The position numbers and the translations under genes are program-made. This document shows positions 13,701 to 26,602 of a stretch of 64,000 nucleotides of DNA, piece by piece. A model generated the notes under the pieces. That model was not told the origin of the DNA. It was given only the letters and a program-made list of their open reading frames with translations, and did no database searches. How positions within the stretch are numbered: the first letter of the stretch is position 1; every line of letters begins with the position of its first letter. Source of the stretch: Temnothorax longispinosus (taxonomy: Eukaryota; Arthropoda; Insecta; Hymenoptera; Formicidae); NCBI RefSeq assembly GCF_030848805.1, contig NC_092366.1:1426001-1490000 (forward strand), read 5' to 3'.

Positions 13701-15032
13701 GAAATACGGAACACGCGCGGAGTTCACTATACAGATTTAGTCATCGCTCTCTCAACAGTATCGATTCGCAGCTCCAGCCCGATCCTCGGAGGAGAAAAAA
13801 TAGACGTATTCATCGCGATGGTTCCGGTACTGAATTTCATTTTTTGAAACGGAATTTTTATCTCAGATAAACTTGTATTTCAGTTACTTCGGGCCTATCA
13901 TTAGAGAGAGAAAGAAAGAAAAGAAGAGGGAGAGGTTTTGCATCACTTTCGCATTTCAAAGTATTCGAAATATCACTGATTGCATATTTCATTCTGCGTG
14001 TTCGATCATGTGAGACCATCAGCATCGGGAAATATCGATTTATCGATTTGTAGGAAGACGAATGTTCCAGTTGTGGTACACGTGTGTGTGTGTGTGTGTG
14101 TGTGTGTAAATGTTGAAAATCTATGGAGTATTCGGCCAGCCGCGAATCCTCTTATCGCCGCAATCTCAGATCGCGTCCGGTTTAAATGCAAAACCAAAAG
14201 CGCGCGACAATCCCCTGCGACGATCCTGCGAGCGTCCGAAGTCACGGCGCACCGAGGATTCCGAGCAATTCGTTCAACCTGTTGCAAAGCCTGTCGACAT
14301 TGATCCCGTCCTCCATCGATTTCCCTCTTGAGTGACATACCTATCGCGAGGAGGGTGTGGCAGAATGACCTCGTCACGGAAACTCGAGAGGAAGACAAAA
14401 CGAAGAACGTTCAATTAACGAGCCGTAGCGCGGCATTTCACGACGACGCTTCCGGAATCGATGTGATAACGCATTATCGGGAAAAGTGGATAACAAAAAG
14501 TTCGGTCCGTCGATAGCGCAACGTAGGTTCAGATAAGTGGAAGAGCACTTTCAAGTAAATTTACCGTGGTCGCGTAACTTTTTTCTAACGTCAAACGGTG
14601 AGATTTTATTAGACGAGAGTTGTACGCGATATAAAGAATAAAGAGTAAAAAATAAGCAAAGACAAGTGATTTTAATAATACCAATAACGATAATAGCAGT
14701 AGTAATAACAACAATAACGGTGATCAAGAATTCTCGATGACACAATCTTGATCATCCATTTCCTGATTACGTTCAATAGCACACTTTCAATCGCCGCGAA
14801 TCAAAGTGTTCACTATACCGCGTGGAAAAAAAACGAAAAAACAAAAAAGTATTGATCGCACCGAAAATAATAATAATAATCGTAATAACGATAATAAATG
14901 GACGGGCGCTACCGTTCGGCCGCCGCGTGGCATAGGCGGCGACCTATTACGCGAAACACGACACCGGCGCCGGTCCGAGGCTGGAACCACTTGTAAAAGC
15001 GAACCCCCTTTTCCCCCCTGTGCCTCCCGCAG
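10711..15032. other. Non-coding stretch
   Basis: No gene is supported. The stretch includes AT-rich blocks (10990-11450, 12180-12560, 13260-13560), a (GT)n microsatellite at about 14083-14107, imperfect (AAT)n-like repeats at 14660-14900, and a TATA-like octamer at 13648 noted separately. Confidence 0.55.
13648..13680 (+). promoter_or_regulatory. Candidate TATA-box promoter
   Basis: A perfect TATAAAAG octamer at 13648 is followed 25 bp later by TCAGGA, a partial match to the arthropod initiator TCAKTY, with A at 13673. An ATG follows almost immediately (13676) and opens a 64-codon frame of basic, low-hydrophobicity composition. A leader that short would be unusual, so either the promoter or the start is doubtful. 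Confidence 0.2.
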
Positions 15033-15136
15033 GCGAGATCGAGAGGAACGTGCATCGGACAGAGCTAGAAACCGTGGACGAAACGAGCGGCAAGGGAACG
15101 AGGATGGAGCCCGACGGAGTCGCGACGGGAGCAGGG
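15033..15136 (+). other. Exon-like segment with strong splice borders
   Basis: A strong pyrimidine tract and CAG acceptor end at 15032, and a consensus donor GTAAGT starts at 15137. The 104 bases between are open in two frames; one reads with mixed composition (for example HRTELETVDETSGKGTRMEP). An ATG at 15103 in this frame has a good context. It may be a 5' untranslated or first coding exon of a long-intron gene. No partner exon with compatible phase was found, so this is a candidate only. Confidence 0.25.
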
Positions 15137-15766
15137 GTAAGTGAGGAAGAGGAGGTAAGGGGGAGAGCTGCGCGATACAGAAGGGCGAACAGCCGCGGAG
15201 AGGACGGACGGGGCGACGAACGGGATGAGGGAGGGCATAGCCGCCCGGCACCGGTGGTGAAACGGAACGGGGCAAAAAGAACGAGGAGAACGAGTGTGCC
15301 GGCTGTCTGGGAGGAAGAGATAGAGAGGCAAGAGGAAAACGGACCTCTCGAACGTGCTCTCGCGGAACCAGAGGGAGCAGAAGGAAGAGGGAAAAAGAAG
15401 AGAAGGTGGAGGAGGAGGAGAGGGGGAGATGCGTGTGCGACGGAACGAGTTGAAACGAAATGCACGGGAATACACGTATATATCGGGGGGGTACGAGAGA
15501 CGCCGAAGGAAGCCAGAGAGAGGACAGAGGAAGGCCAGAGATGAAAGGAGAGAGAAACGGAGGGACGGAGGGAAAAAGCGAGGAAGGGAGGCGCGGCAGG
15601 GAGAAATTCTGACTCTCGAGATGCGAGAACTGCCGCGAGTCTGTGGTGTGCGAAACTTCCTCGCGATATATAGACGACGGTGCGGCAAGGGGGAAAGGGT
15701 GCGAGGGAGAAGTGGAGAGGGAGTTAAAGGGGATGCGGAGCACACCAACTAAGAGAACGGTCGAGA

Positions 15767-15844
<78 letters not shown>

Positions 15845-16046
15845 CGAGAGAGAAGGAGAAGGAGCGGTCCCCGAACGGGGAAGCGGGACAGAACAACGGA
15901 ATCGTAACCCGACTCTGGATGGGAGCCAGCATGAAACCCATGGTATGTAAAACTCCCCGTGAGAGCGCGTGAAGGGGGGAGGGATAGAAAGGGTACGGGG
16001 GGAGCACGCTCGAGATAGCCCGCGTGAGTAGCGTGTCAGCAGGGAA

Positions 16047-16085
<39 letters not shown>

Positions 16086-16110
16086 TCGACGAAGGGAGAG
16101 AGAATAGGGA
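15137..16110 (+). repeat. Kilobase polypurine tract with (GA)n arrays
   Basis: For about 950 bp the plus strand is overwhelmingly A and G. Within it lies a near-perfect (AG)n array at 15770-15844 and a second at about 16046-16085. The tract has no stops on the opposite strand for hundreds of codons, producing an artefactual Ser/Leu/Pro/Arg frame. Such tracts can bind GAGA-type factors or form triplex DNA; neither is shown here. Confidence 0.85.
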
Positions 16111-19104
16111 AGCCGCGAGTGTGTTGTAATCAATGAGTTTAGAGGGCGGGCGAGAACGCAGCGTGATTCGGAGTACCTTTGAGAACACCACGGTTGGTTT
16201 CGTACCAGAATTATCGCGATTAGCAATGTTCGCGTTACGTCTGTCGCGTAAGATCTTATTTTATACACGTACAAAGCTTCTTATTTCGCGTGTATGTCAC
16301 GTGCCATATTCAATTCTCTGTCATTCTTTGTGACCCCTTCCACACGTCTCTTCAAGGCAAGTTGGCGCGATTTTTCTTTATCGTTGTTTTCGAATATCAA
16401 AGAGATCGTCAGTAATGGCAACGGCCATGACTAATCATTACCGTACCTCCGCGAGAAAGATTTCAAAGACGTGTCGGACCCTAACGCGACAACAAAAAGC
16501 CAAGCAAGCGGAAAGCGATATGCGTGAGCGCGGACGATGTTCCGTTGACTTTAAAGCGTAATGGTTTTACGGTACGTCAAAGCTGGCATACTGAGGGTCG
16601 CGCGACGGGGTTCGAAACGCGGGGGTGAGCTACATAGTGAGAGAGCAGCGAGTCGGGGCTGCTCTCGTAGCGGGGATTCGCGTTCTGACGGGGCCATTAC
16701 ACCCTTGATTTCATTACGGCAGCCTTGCTAGTCGACTGCAATCTCTCCCGCTCTTCCGCCCCCTTCTCCCCTCTCCCCTTCCCCCCTTCCCGCCGCCCCC
16801 TCTTCTCTTTTCCTCCGTCTCTCGTTCGCGCTCTGTAATTCCATCATATCGCCATCCCTCACTCTCACTGTTTCTCTCCTCATTCCCGCCCGCCACCCTC
16901 GCGCCACCCCTTTCGAGACCCCTTAACGACTCTCTCCGTAACCGTTTGGTTATCGTCTCGAATCAGTGATCTTTAGTGTCACTCGGAGTCGTCCCGATCT
17001 TCCGTGACGTCTCTCTAGGAGGTGCAAATTGAACGACGAACTTTTTACGACGAGCTCGCCCGGAAAATCAGAAGTTCTCCGCGATGGTGGGGGGGACGGC
17101 TTAATTGTAAACCTCCGGCGAACGGACAACGCGGCGTTATCGAGGGGATTCATCGGAAATTGGACGGTTCCCGCAGGGGGAGGAAAAAATTTACCCAGCC
17201 AGATTGAAATCGTAGGCGGCACGTTGGGTGTCGCGACAGGGTAATCTGTCAGATTTCACGATGTTTATCTTTTCGAGTTTTACCACGAAGTTGATGCGAC
17301 ATCGTTGCGGAACGATGCGATTCATATCAAAATAGTTTCCCTGGATGAATTGTAAGAACACAAAATAGAATATAAAACAGGAGAATTTGAGATAACGTAT
17401 GTAATGTATGATTTTGATGAAAGGCACTATGCTCTATATAAAATTATACGTGTTTGTAAAAGCAGGATATAAAAGTCGCTATTTAAGTACAATGGATAAA
17501 ACTTATGATATTAAATGTCTAATTTTATTTATATTCTTTTCTTAACACTTTTAATTTGATTTTAAACGGAAAGCCGAGAACAATCAAAATAATCACACTA
17601 AACATAATTTTAAGCGCGACACTAGAATCAATTAGACGAGGTTTCGATCAGCGGCTAGATTAAGGTTTATATTAGGGCGACCCTCTTATCTATCAATCAT
17701 GCGTCTCCAATTCAACCTTCTCTTCTTCGACCCTTCGATGAGTGCCCTTGCCCTTCGGTTTCTAAAGTACTAACGCTTTGCGGTAAACCGCAAGAGATAA
17801 TTGAAAACAATTTACACCACCGATGATATCTCCTGCACCGATTATGAGACTTTTGCAAATAAAAAGAGATTAAAGTAACACGAAAAAAATCAAAATCCAC
17901 AAATCCGAAATATAGAAATCCAGACTCAAACATTTTAAAATTATATGAAACTAACTAATAAATAACGGTAATTTATTTAGTAATTGCAGACTTTAATGAC
18001 GGAAATCTTTAATATTAAATACGATCAAATTAGGAAACCCTATATTAAAATCTTGCAATATCGAACTTACGACTTAGAACATCGGGTTGCACATTTTTTC
18101 CATCTAATCTCTAAGAAGTTATAGATTCGATATTGTAATCAGATATAGAAACGAATTGCATTTGTTCCTTTGCGCTCTTAATGAGCAAAATTCGCATAGT
18201 CGTCCCCGTCAGAGAAACCGAAGTTACCCATTATTGGCCACCGAAAGTGGCACTCGATTGATAATCCACCGAGCCCACGCTCCGCTCGATTCGGCCACGG
18301 ATCGCCGGAAGGAGCGAGGCAGGACGGGACGGAGAGACGGCGAGGGTGATCGAACGGCGGGACGAGAAGTGGGTGCTCGGTTGTAGTGGAGCGAGGGTTG
18401 GATACCAGCATTTCGTTCGGCGGGAGATCGAAGCGGGTGGGTCGAGAAGACTCGGATGAACGCGGTAGACAGGCGGGCGAGAACAGGGCGACAGGGGACA
18501 TCGAAATAGGGTTAGGCAGGGTTCCCCTGGTAATGTGATTGCTCACCCGTTTCACCTCGTCTCGGTCCCGACTACTTGCCGCTCGGTCATTCCACCATCC
18601 CATTCTTTCCTCTATCCTCTTTCGTCTCGCTCCTATCTTCCCCCCTCTCTCTTTCTCTCTTTCTCGCCCTGGTCCAGTAGAATTTCCCTCGCGGTCTCCG
18701 AAAACGACGACGGTTTTTCTGCCCAAATATAATTCTCGACCGCGGAGACGGATGTGGCCGGCATGCGGCCGCATTCCGTTATTCTTCGTGCTCGCCCCGC
18801 ACCAGAAACCGAGAGGAGAGATCACCGCGCAGGAGGAGGAGACTGCTGACCAGATGGGAACAACAAGTGGTCACTGCCGCCGATTACAAGGTCGCGTCCC
18901 GCCTTCCGCGAGATGAACTCAGCGAGCTTTGATTTTAGTTCCGTAGAAGTGAGATTTGAGGAAACTAGTCCGCAATCGTGGCTTAATGTCAAATGTTCTA
19001 AATGCTAATTGACCTATTAAATTACTAATTAGTCTGCCGATCAATGCGGTCTGGCTCCACTAAAGTCACATCGTCTGCACATTTTATCCGATAAAAAATG
19101 AGAT

Positions 19105-19142
<38 letters not shown>

Positions 19143-22100
19143 CCTCTCTCTGTCTCTTTCTCTAACATGCCATAAAAATTAAATGTATACGTCGAGTGTC
19201 ACGGAATTATAAAATGCTATTGTTTGAATTAATTATATAAACTTTCAAAAATAAAAAGTCTATATGGTAAATTAAATATTGATAATTAAGACAATTTGTT
19301 AGTCAAGCAAATTTATTATGCATCTAGCTAAAAGCTCTTTTCTTTCATTTCCAATATATTGTACTCTATCATTCCGATTTTTCATAGAATTTTACACTAA
19401 GATCAATCAATCTTTTTATATTTTTTTAAATATCATAGAAATTAACAAGCGACAAGTAAAAAAAGGTTTTGAGAGTTCAACGCGGTCGACGGTACGTAAG
19501 TTAACATTATATCGATCTTTAATAGCTAATAATATTCACTAACTAATAACAGTAATAACTAATAAGATACATAATTATAAATCAATCGAATTATAATTGA
19601 TTAAATATATGTCACATAAATTATTTCCCGTCTGAAGATTAAAGAAGGAATCTATTTTTCTCTTCGAGAAATCTATGTACATACGATATCCAACTCTAAT
19701 TTTTCCCGTTAAGAATATCGGCTTTCGCGGAAACATTTTCTATAAATTTTAACGCAGCGCGATATCACTCGGTACAACCGATATCCGGACGGAACAACAA
19801 CTGCCTCACGGGATATCGATGTTACGGCAGATGTTTCGACAGGTACTGACACCGATTATCTGACGTCGAACACGTTCAAAGTTCCGGGAATTAACCAGTC
19901 CGCGGAAGCTTTCGACGCTCTCGTCGTTCGTATACCTGATTCTATTCTCACCGGGCACTTTAATCGCTTGCGAACTAAAAGTGTTCGAAAAGAATTTCAC
20001 GAGCGCCGATTACAGAAAAAAGACGTATCCTTTAAACTTCACTTTTCCGAAAATCGAGATTGCTTTCGCTTCGAAAACTCTTCCGAAAAGTAAGGTTGAT
20101 TTTTTTTCGCGATGCCGACGGAAGTTCTCAAGACCAACGCCTAATAAAATATTCACAAACTTTGACGACGTTCGCGACGGAGCTGTATTGATTATTTGCC
20201 CGACGATTCTAAAATCATTTTTTTAATACCGTACAAAATCCCCCGAAATCTGACGGTATCGTAAAAATATAAAAAGCGGCTAAATATCGGCGACAACCTC
20301 TATCCCGAGGTCGCAATGCTCGCCTCCAGCATCCGCGCGCCCCGACGTGTGCACCTACATCGACCAAAAATTCCGATAGCAACACGACGAAGGCAGGCCA
20401 CAATTTCCGATTACCCGGAAGCCATATCGCGCGCGTAATATAAATCCACGAACGCATTGGCGTCTGTTCTGGGGGGAGGATAGGGAGCAAGCAGCCCTCC
20501 GCGACACTAATTTTAACACAACATTTCCATCCTTGTCGGACGGCGCTAACGACGTCAGCGAAGACAAATCATCAGCGTTGCACCCGGCGCGCCGAGTTCG
20601 GAAGGTCAGCGTAGCCCGTGGCGTAAGGGGCGAGAGGCGCGTGTAACATCCCACTCGCCCCATCCCTATCCTCACCCTTCCCCCCTTAGGGCTATATACC
20701 GCGGCGGTGTCAGTTCGAAAGTGCGAGCAGGCATCGGCCCGCGGCGCGACGCATCGATCCCGCTTTCCATCTCTCACCCTCCGCTCCCTCTCGACGTCAT
20801 ATCCTCTCTCGGCTGCACCCTCTCACCCTCCGCGCGCCCTTCCTCACTGTCGCCGCCGCCGTTGCCGCCTCCACCGCCGCCATCGCCTCCCTCTGGTTGC
20901 CCTCCCAGCCCTTCCAGGACCCCTGTCCCTGCGGCGCGCTCACACCGACCATTTATACCACCCCATCCCTCCGACGTAACGTACGACGGCTAACCATGAT
21001 ACAGATACCAGAAATCCACCCACATCGTTGCGCGTTATGTGGGTAGGCGAGCGTGTGCGTGTGCGTGTGCGTGAGCGTGTGCGCGCACGTGTGTGCGCTC
21101 TCTCGCGAAGAGCGGAGCGTATACCCGGCCCGGCCGTGCAACACGGTCCGCCATCATTTTAATGAAGATGTAATTACGGACGTTTCGGCGCTGGAATCAG
21201 CAATGCGCCCGTGGCGCGACACGCCGAGTCGCATTATTGGCTGCCTTATTAACCACTGCGCGATGCACGTGTTTCTCCCTTTCTCTCTCTCTCTCTCTCG
21301 CTCTGTCTTTGTTCTTCATGAAGCCCGTTGTGTTCCGGCCACACACCGTGCACGTTCCATTTCCATCCGAGCAACCGAATCTCCGCGAGCAATATTATGC
21401 GTAGCGTCCAAACGCTTATTCGCGAGCGCGAGAAAAAGGGAATGTTCTCGTGACAAGAACGTCAACGCCGTATACTACGAGTTTATACACGCGCAAAATC
21501 TACGTGGGTACACGGTAAAATTGCGGAGAAAGAAGGCCGCAGAGAGGTTGCGCTGGGCGCTAAAACCACCCTGCGAGTATTATTCCTCGTCGAGAATTCA
21601 AATTGCATCCGAGCGCTAAGCGCGCTAGCTGCCGAAGTGGTCCTTTTCCTCCCCCCCCCCACTCCGTCCGCAAAACTTCATTAAATCCGCGAGCGTTGGG
21701 GCTGCCAATTAGTATAATGACGAGCTACGCGGTGCAAAAAGTTGCGCGCGACATGTTTGTTAATTTTAACGACGCGTTGTTTCGGTAACGCGCGAAGCGT
21801 CGAAACGTCGCGTTCTATCAAGACAACGCGCGAAGCTAACCTCGGGGTTTCGCGCGTACGTTGCTATTTCGCGGACGAGCGGAGAAACCGGCGCGAGAAC
21901 GTTAACGATCTTCGCAATAACACGCTCACCTTCGTCGCGCGGTTCGCCGCGCCGCGCGGCGATGTTACGCTCTCTCTCTCTCCTCCGATGTCCGCCCGGT
22001 CGGAAGGAAACCCTTATATTAATTAGAGCAGTTAAGGGCAACTATCCCCTCACGGTATGTAATGTGCTTTGGCTGATTTGATCCCCTAACGGGATTACGC

Positions 22101-23321
22101 GCCTGGGTTTTGGCGCGCTCTCGTTGCGCCGTGCAATCCCCGTTCGTCCCGTGTACGTTTTGCGCGTGTACGCGCGTGTGTGTATGTGTGCGTGGCGTGT
22201 ATGCTGTGTGTGTCGGTCATACGTGTGCCGCGCGCGCGCGCGCACCGCCATTGGCTTTCGGCTCCTATACTGTTTGGTATGAGATCAGCGACGCGCATTG
22301 CTTCGAGAATTCGAAATTATTCCTCTAAACTAGAACTGATGGCACCCGATTTCGGAATCGGCACGTTTGCGCCGACCCCGTAAAACAGATTATAGATCTA
22401 TTATGTATAGATAGACGTATAGATTATGTGCTCGAGAAGCCTTTTTGTATAGGCTATCAAACTCGGGCGAGATTAGATTCGGGAAGAGCATTCTAAATGC
22501 GTCATAAAGACTTAAATTTAATAAAAATGTATGTGTTATATATTTTTGTGATTGCGGGCTTCATTCTCATCAATATCGTACGTAGAAACAAATGCATTTA
22601 AAAAAATATATATAACGATTCATAGATTTCATTGAAATAATTGAGGTTCAGTAATGATCTCTCTCTAAGAAATCATTTTGGCTATTGTGTTAATAGGTAA
22701 TTATGATAGATTGTTTCAATTATTATATTTTCTCCATGTACTAATATATATTGTATGGATCGCGATCCTTCCGTTTTTATATTACATATTTTAGTTTTTA
22801 TCGAGAAACGTGCTATTGATTGAAATGTGACAAAAGCAAAACAAACGTCTAACAGAAGGATCGCGATTCGTCAGTTTCTTTCACAGTCGGTGACGCCTCG
22901 ATGGAACTTTTAATAGAAAACAACTCCCATTACTCTCTCGAGAGAATTTCATCCCTCATGTCCCGATCCAAGGGGTGTGGTGCATCGAGGAGAGAGTGAC
23001 CCCTGTGACGGAAACTACCCCATCCAGTTCAGGGATGCTGGATGGTCCAGCATAAGCTCTACGACTGAATCTTGATCTCTGGACGCGGGTCAGAAGGTCA
23101 TCAACGGTTTTTGGTCAACGGTTACACGGCTTTTTTTCTATTATTACATGCGCGAGACTAGACGCGTCTCAAGGCGAGATAGCACTCGCCACTCTGGAAG
23201 CGAATATATAATGATGATGAGATTAGCAATTCATCTTGTCGAGACATACAATTTATTTTTACATCAGTTCTTCTCTTTATAATAATAGTTTTTAATGGTT
23301 CTTTCTTGCATTATAATCGTG
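16111..23321. other. Non-coding stretch
   Basis: No gene is supported. Notable content: a pyrimidine-rich block at 16740-16900, a (TC)n microsatellite at 19110-19140, a GC-rich block at 20280-21000 containing CCG/CCT-type repeats, a GTGTGC-rich block at 21050-21100, and a short alternating CG run at 22229-22243. Frames such as the 188-codon one at 21053 begin in simple sequence and have no splice or similarity support. Confidence 0.55.
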
Positions 23322-24387
23322 AGGTATGTTAAGCTATCTAAGCCAAATTATCAGAACACAAAGAATTTTATATGGAATTAATTTGCTAATTATTTGCTTT
23401 TTTTTGCTATTTTTTGCTTGCAAAAATAATTTTTTTACTCACACTATTAAAAATTTACAAAGGGCTGGATAGCTTAAGATTAAGCTGCCACGCCATTGTA
23501 AAAAAACAGCATATACATAAGTCGAAGCAAAAAATTAATAATACCAAAATTATTTGCTATTTTTTGCTTGCAAAAGTAATTTTTTTGCTCCAGCTTTTAA
23601 GAAAACACCAAGATCAAAATGCGGCGCTTAAAAGTAAAGCGCATTAAAGAAATTAATTTCCCGCATTATTATAGCATCAGAATGTTCTCTGAATTTATTT
23701 GCTCTCAAGATATCCAAATCTCGAATTTTTTGCTCGCGAAATAATTTTAAAAAATTTATATTTTACTCATTATGTAAGTCTGTTTCCCTTTCTAAAAAAG
23801 GCTTTTCATCGATACTTGAATCAAACAAAGTATTATTGCCAATACTTCGCGATGCCGATTAGTTCTCTCACTGCACTTACTTCATGAGCATCTGTTATGT
23901 CGCATATTTTGACAGTCTGTGTATCAAAGGGTTAATATTGTAATGTAATAGTAATGTAATAGATAAATAGCGCGCGCGTAGCGCATGTCTGTGATGTCTG
24001 GTATACAAAATATCTCGTTTTTTTATTTTTTCTATATCCCTATTAGTTACAGGAATAATTTTTTGCTTTGACTTATGTGTATGCTGTTTTTTACAGTGGC
24101 GTGGCAGCTTATTCTTAAGCTATCCAGCCTTTTGTAACTTTTTAATAGTGTGAGCAAAAAAATAGCAAATAATTTTGGTATTATTAACTTTTTGCTTTGA
24201 CTTATGTATATTTTTTTTACAATGGCTGGATAGCTTAATCTTAAGCTATTCAGCCCTTCGTAATTTTGTAATAGCTATAGAGTAAACAATTACTTTTAAA
24301 AGCAAATAATAGCAAATAATTACCAAATTAATTCCATATAAAATTTTTTGTGTTCTGATAATTTGGCTTAGATAACTTAATATACCT
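23322..24387. mobile_element. Foldback transposon with 9-bp target duplication
   Basis: The left end begins AGGTATGTTAAGCTATCTAA and runs through an arm of over 60 bp containing TATGGAATTAATTTG. The right end is its inverted copy and finishes CTTAATATACCT at 24387. Both ends are flanked by the identical 9-mer ATAATCGTG (23313-23321 and 24388-24396), a clean target-site duplication. Inside, further inverted copies of a unit containing GGCTGGATAGCTTAA recur, giving a nested palindrome. There is no transposase frame. Long arms plus a 9-bp duplication resemble non-autonomous Mutator-like (MULE) foldback elements; the family assignment is inferred. Confidence 0.8.
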
Positions 24388-26460
24388 ATAATCGTGCTAA
24401 ATTTCGAATAAAAATATTAAAGCGGCACTTCACATTAAATTACTTTGCAGCGTCGTTTTTCCAGAACTATATAGAATAAAAAATTAACGTCATTCCTCGA
24501 TGTGTTGAAAAAACTAATTATGCTTTAAAAAAGACGCAGCATCGCAGAGAACTATCGATTACGTTTGGTTTAAGATATCACGCGCGAATTTATATATTAT
24601 ATAAAGATTGTGTCACATTCTTAAGCGAAATCTGACTTATAAATATCATCCCTTTAAAGAAATACGAGCGCTATCTCAGTTCGTCGCGAGATGGAAGAAA
24701 GCTTTTGAATTTTGAACACTTCTCCGAGCCCCAGAGGCAGCACGTATGATTGGTATCGACATGGCTCGCTTTTTCCTCTCTCTCCGTTTGGTCTTTGCCC
24801 CAGAGTGGCGAGTGTATTGTAGCACAATACATTCGCCTCATCGACTGTCTACTCCGTATTGCCACCCTGTCTCCATCCTCCCCTGTTTCTCTCAAAGTAA
24901 TATAAGAATTCCCGAGAGTCTTGTGTCTAGTCGAGGTAAGTGTCGTTTATTCGACTAATTAAGCCGATATATCGACGAAAACACGCGAAGACGTGATATG
25001 TTTCCGTGTGTCTATTTCTGCCAAGCTCAATTTCTGACGGCGAAAAGAGAAATGTATCTCGATACGTGATAGAAGATGCGATGTTGCATTGAAAATCCTC
25101 CCAAATGCATCCCTTTACTCGCGAAGATCTGCAAAGACTTTCTGATAACTCTATAGGATTTATGATATCTAAACACAGAATATATGTATATCACACATAT
25201 CTATAATTATCGCGAAAGGTACCATATTTCGGTATCGTAATAACCTTTAAACTGGAAAGACTTTTATCTGGAAGACTTTATCTCCTGCGGAAAATTGAAA
25301 GTAAAAAAGAAACCGAGACGCGGAGGGAAACGTGATCGTTAACGCCAAAGAGAATCCTGCACTACAGTATAGGATTATCCTCCCACCAGCAAGAAAGTAC
25401 GAAACGATACTCCCGGCTCAACCGAGGCTCGTGATTAGCGAGCTAGAAATTAATTAACACTGCAGGCCGTCCTGCGTCATCACGTAATTGCCAGCGCCAC
25501 GATGTGTTTGTTAGAGCATAAAGTACGGAAGGGCTGCCCTGCGGGAGTGGCGGCCAAGGGTAAATGCGAGGGTGACGGGAAGGAAAAAGGGGGCCGGGAC
25601 TATAGGGAAAAATCGATATAATCTTCCATCTGCTAATAATAGAGGCTTAGCGCGATCCATTCATCTGCGGTGGGACTCGCGCGAATCAGTCCGACATGTT
25701 TGCGCTTTCGCATTACATGCCGATTGAATTCGCGGTGTAACGCGATATCTCCGTGTAACGGGGTAACGATATTAACATTTATTTTAATTGTTACAGTCAC
25801 GCATAATGACGGCAATAAAATGGTAATATGATAACAATATAAATTTGTAAGTAATTGATATGTTTATATATCTGTATCCAGACTAAAAAGCTAAAAAGAC
25901 CATGTAAAAACATATCGAAAGAAATAACATTAATTTTAAAGAAAAATATTCTTTTACAATATTATGCCCATTATACAAATATAAATTATAATATTTGTTT
26001 AATGCTCGCGATAATTTCCTTCATATGAGAAAACAAAGAAATGTTATCTCTCAAAGAGGTACGTTAAACTAACAATAAGTATTCGGAAGTTGACCACGGC
26101 TATAACGACTTATCAGCTTTCGGATACGGCCGATAATCACTAATGGAATCTTCGTTAGTCCTTTCGTGTCATTCTCGAAAGCATTAAAATGCATCAACCG
26201 TCCATAGGTAGTCGAATCGTGCGTATGTATCGAGGATTTTTAAGGGTCAAAGATTGACAGCCATAAAGCGTTCGTATATGTTTTGAAAAAGCGACAACAC
26301 GTTTTACGATCAAAATTAGCGCTTCTGCGAGGCGACGCGCCGTTCAGATGTCTCGTATCGCGATCGAGAGTCTCGTCATAATGTACTTGCGAAAACGACT
26401 TAATGTAAAATCCTTAACGTCGCGCTCGCTTCGAACGCTCGAATAGATAAATGTATGTAA
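24388..26460. other. Non-coding stretch
   Basis: No gene is supported. A 38-base segment at 24901-24938 has a pyrimidine-rich acceptor before it and GTAAGT after it, but is too short to judge. Otherwise the stretch is AT-rich with scattered CpG-rich patches. Confidence 0.55.
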
Positions 26461-26602
26461 AGGACCGTCTACAATCGTAAGCGTATGCAATAAGCTATTG
26501 ACCACAGTCGATTATTCTTGAATTGTAAAAATTCTATTAGTCAATAGCTTTACTGATGCTTACGTCTTACTGCATACTCTTACGGCTATTGTAGACGGTC
26601 CT
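26461..26602. mobile_element. PIF/Harbinger-like MITE, copy 1
   Basis: The 142-bp element has terminal inverted repeats beginning AGGACCGTCTACAAT at both ends and is flanked by TAA on each side (26458-26460 and 26603-26605). A diverged copy with the same TACAATAGCCGTAA subterminal sequence lies at 61170-61327, flanked by TTA. A 3-bp TWA duplication is characteristic of PIF/Harbinger elements. No coding capacity. Confidence 0.75.

Noticed and set aside
14787..16274. 495-codon minus-strand frame
   Set aside because: It is Ser/Leu/Pro/Arg low-complexity protein read from the complement of a polypurine and (GA)n tract, with no domain or splice context.
20690..20720. TATATA followed by TCAGTT (initiator-like)
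   Set aside because: Spacing of about 19 bp is too short for a normal TATA-initiator pair, and no exon follows that I can defend.
21053..21619. 188-codon plus-strand frame
   Set aside because: It starts in GTGTGC simple sequence, and no similarity or splice support was seen.
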